From the NCBI GenBank assembly GCA_964526635.1, contig CAZGLR010000048.1, positions 1 to 23,148 on the forward strand: a stretch of DNA of 23,148 nucleotides, written 5' to 3'. This document shows positions 22,840 through 23,148 of the stretch, piece by piece. Within the stretch, counting starts at the first letter, position 1, and each line of letters begins with the position of its first letter. The position numbers were made by a program, and so were the translations under genes. Source of the stretch: CAZGLR01 sp964526635. Lineage in GTDB: Bacteria > Zixibacteria > MSB-5A5 > GN15 > JAAZOE01. The notes under the pieces are model-generated. The model worked only from the letters and a program-made list of their open reading frames with translations. It had not been told where the DNA came from and made no database searches.

Positions 22840-23148
22840 ATGGATATTATCGAATTCGCCATGAACATGGAAAAAGATGGTCTCGCCTTTTACTCCGCGC
22901 AGGCCAAGGCCGCCTCGGACCCGGAGCTCAAGAAAATTTTCCAGACACTGGCCGAGGAAGAAAAGGCACATTACGCTATTTTCAAACGGCTCAAAGACGA
23001 TCCCTCGCACCTGCCGGAACCCGATATGCTGACTGGTTCAACCACGCTGGCCGAAGTCAAAAACATCTTCAAAGACATGGCCAAACAAACTGATCATGCT
23101 CCCTTTGGCGATGATGTCGTCTCGGCCTGGACCGAAGCACTGCGAATC
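22840..23148 (+). CDS. Ferritin/rubrerythrin-like diiron protein, N-terminal part
   Basis: The 103 residues seen before the window ends begin MDIIEFAMNMEKDGLAFY and continue with a helix 'FQTLAEEEKAHYAIFKRL'. Glu11 or Glu12 in the first helix and the ExxH of 'EEEKAHY' are the expected metal ligands of a rubrerythrin-like four-helix bundle. The second half with the remaining ligands lies outside the window. GGAG lies seven bases before ATG 22840. It is probably co-expressed with the CDGSH gene and would fit peroxide or iron homeostasis. Confidence 0.85.
   Translation, partial: MDIIEFAMNMEKDGLAFYSAQAKAASDPELKKIFQTLAEEEKAHYAIFKRLKDDPSHLPEPDMLTGSTTLAEVKNIFKDMAKQTDHAPFGDDVVSAWTEALRI

Noticed and set aside
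22370..23010. Minus-strand frames opposite the CDGSH and rubrerythrin-like genes
   Set aside because: They are antisense to genes with clear metal-binding motifs and ribosome sites.

Overview
The window is 23.1 kb of a bacterial genome or metagenome scaffold of roughly 50-53% GC (estimated by eye). It contains one run of ten Ns at 13918-13927. Gene density is high and most genes lie on the minus strand. A PilT-type retraction ATPase, an exported thioredoxin protein with a signal peptide, a split glycine decarboxylase (gcvPA/gcvPB) and many TPR proteins point to an uncultured Gram-negative-type bacterium. The Zixibacteria/FCB neighbourhood is my guess, but the sequence alone does not prove it. 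I see no tRNA, rRNA, CRISPR array, insertion sequence or prophage gene.

Left end (1-3724, minus): an overlapping glycosyltransferase operon. It runs from a GT39-like membrane transferase with a TPR tail, to a GT2 polyprenyl-phosphate-type transferase with two C-terminal membrane helices, to a GT4 enzyme cut by the window edge. Together they fit assembly of a surface glycoconjugate. 3927-7448 (plus): a three-PAS hybrid histidine kinase, a SlyD-like FKBP prolyl isomerase and a small STAS-like protein.

7469-10917 (minus): the pyrimidine operon pyrR-pyrB-pyrC followed by a four-helix membrane protein. Its leader carries a textbook PyrR-binding hairpin, a rho-independent terminator and an antiterminator that overlaps both. 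It also holds a possible 26-codon leader ORF whose stop overlaps the pyrR start. Upstream, 10983-12428 encodes a fused double-ATPase of the ECF transporter class, without its membrane partners.

12431-18770 (minus): one long operon accC-gcvH-gcvPA-two DUF2007-like paralogs-thioredoxin/TPR protein-gcvPB, closed by a strong terminator. The Ns fall inside the 5' end of gcvPB, and its first codons can be recognised on the far side. gcvT is not present. 18884-22333 (minus): a TPR protein, an M24 aminopeptidase, accB (biotin carrier) and pilT, ending in a terminator. This places pilT between accB and accC. Right end (22517-23148, plus): a double-CDGSH iron-sulfur protein and a ferritin/rubrerythrin-like protein cut by the window edge.

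The best candidates for something new are the composite pyr leader and the exported thioredoxin/TPR protein plus DUF2007-like pair built into the glycine cleavage operon.
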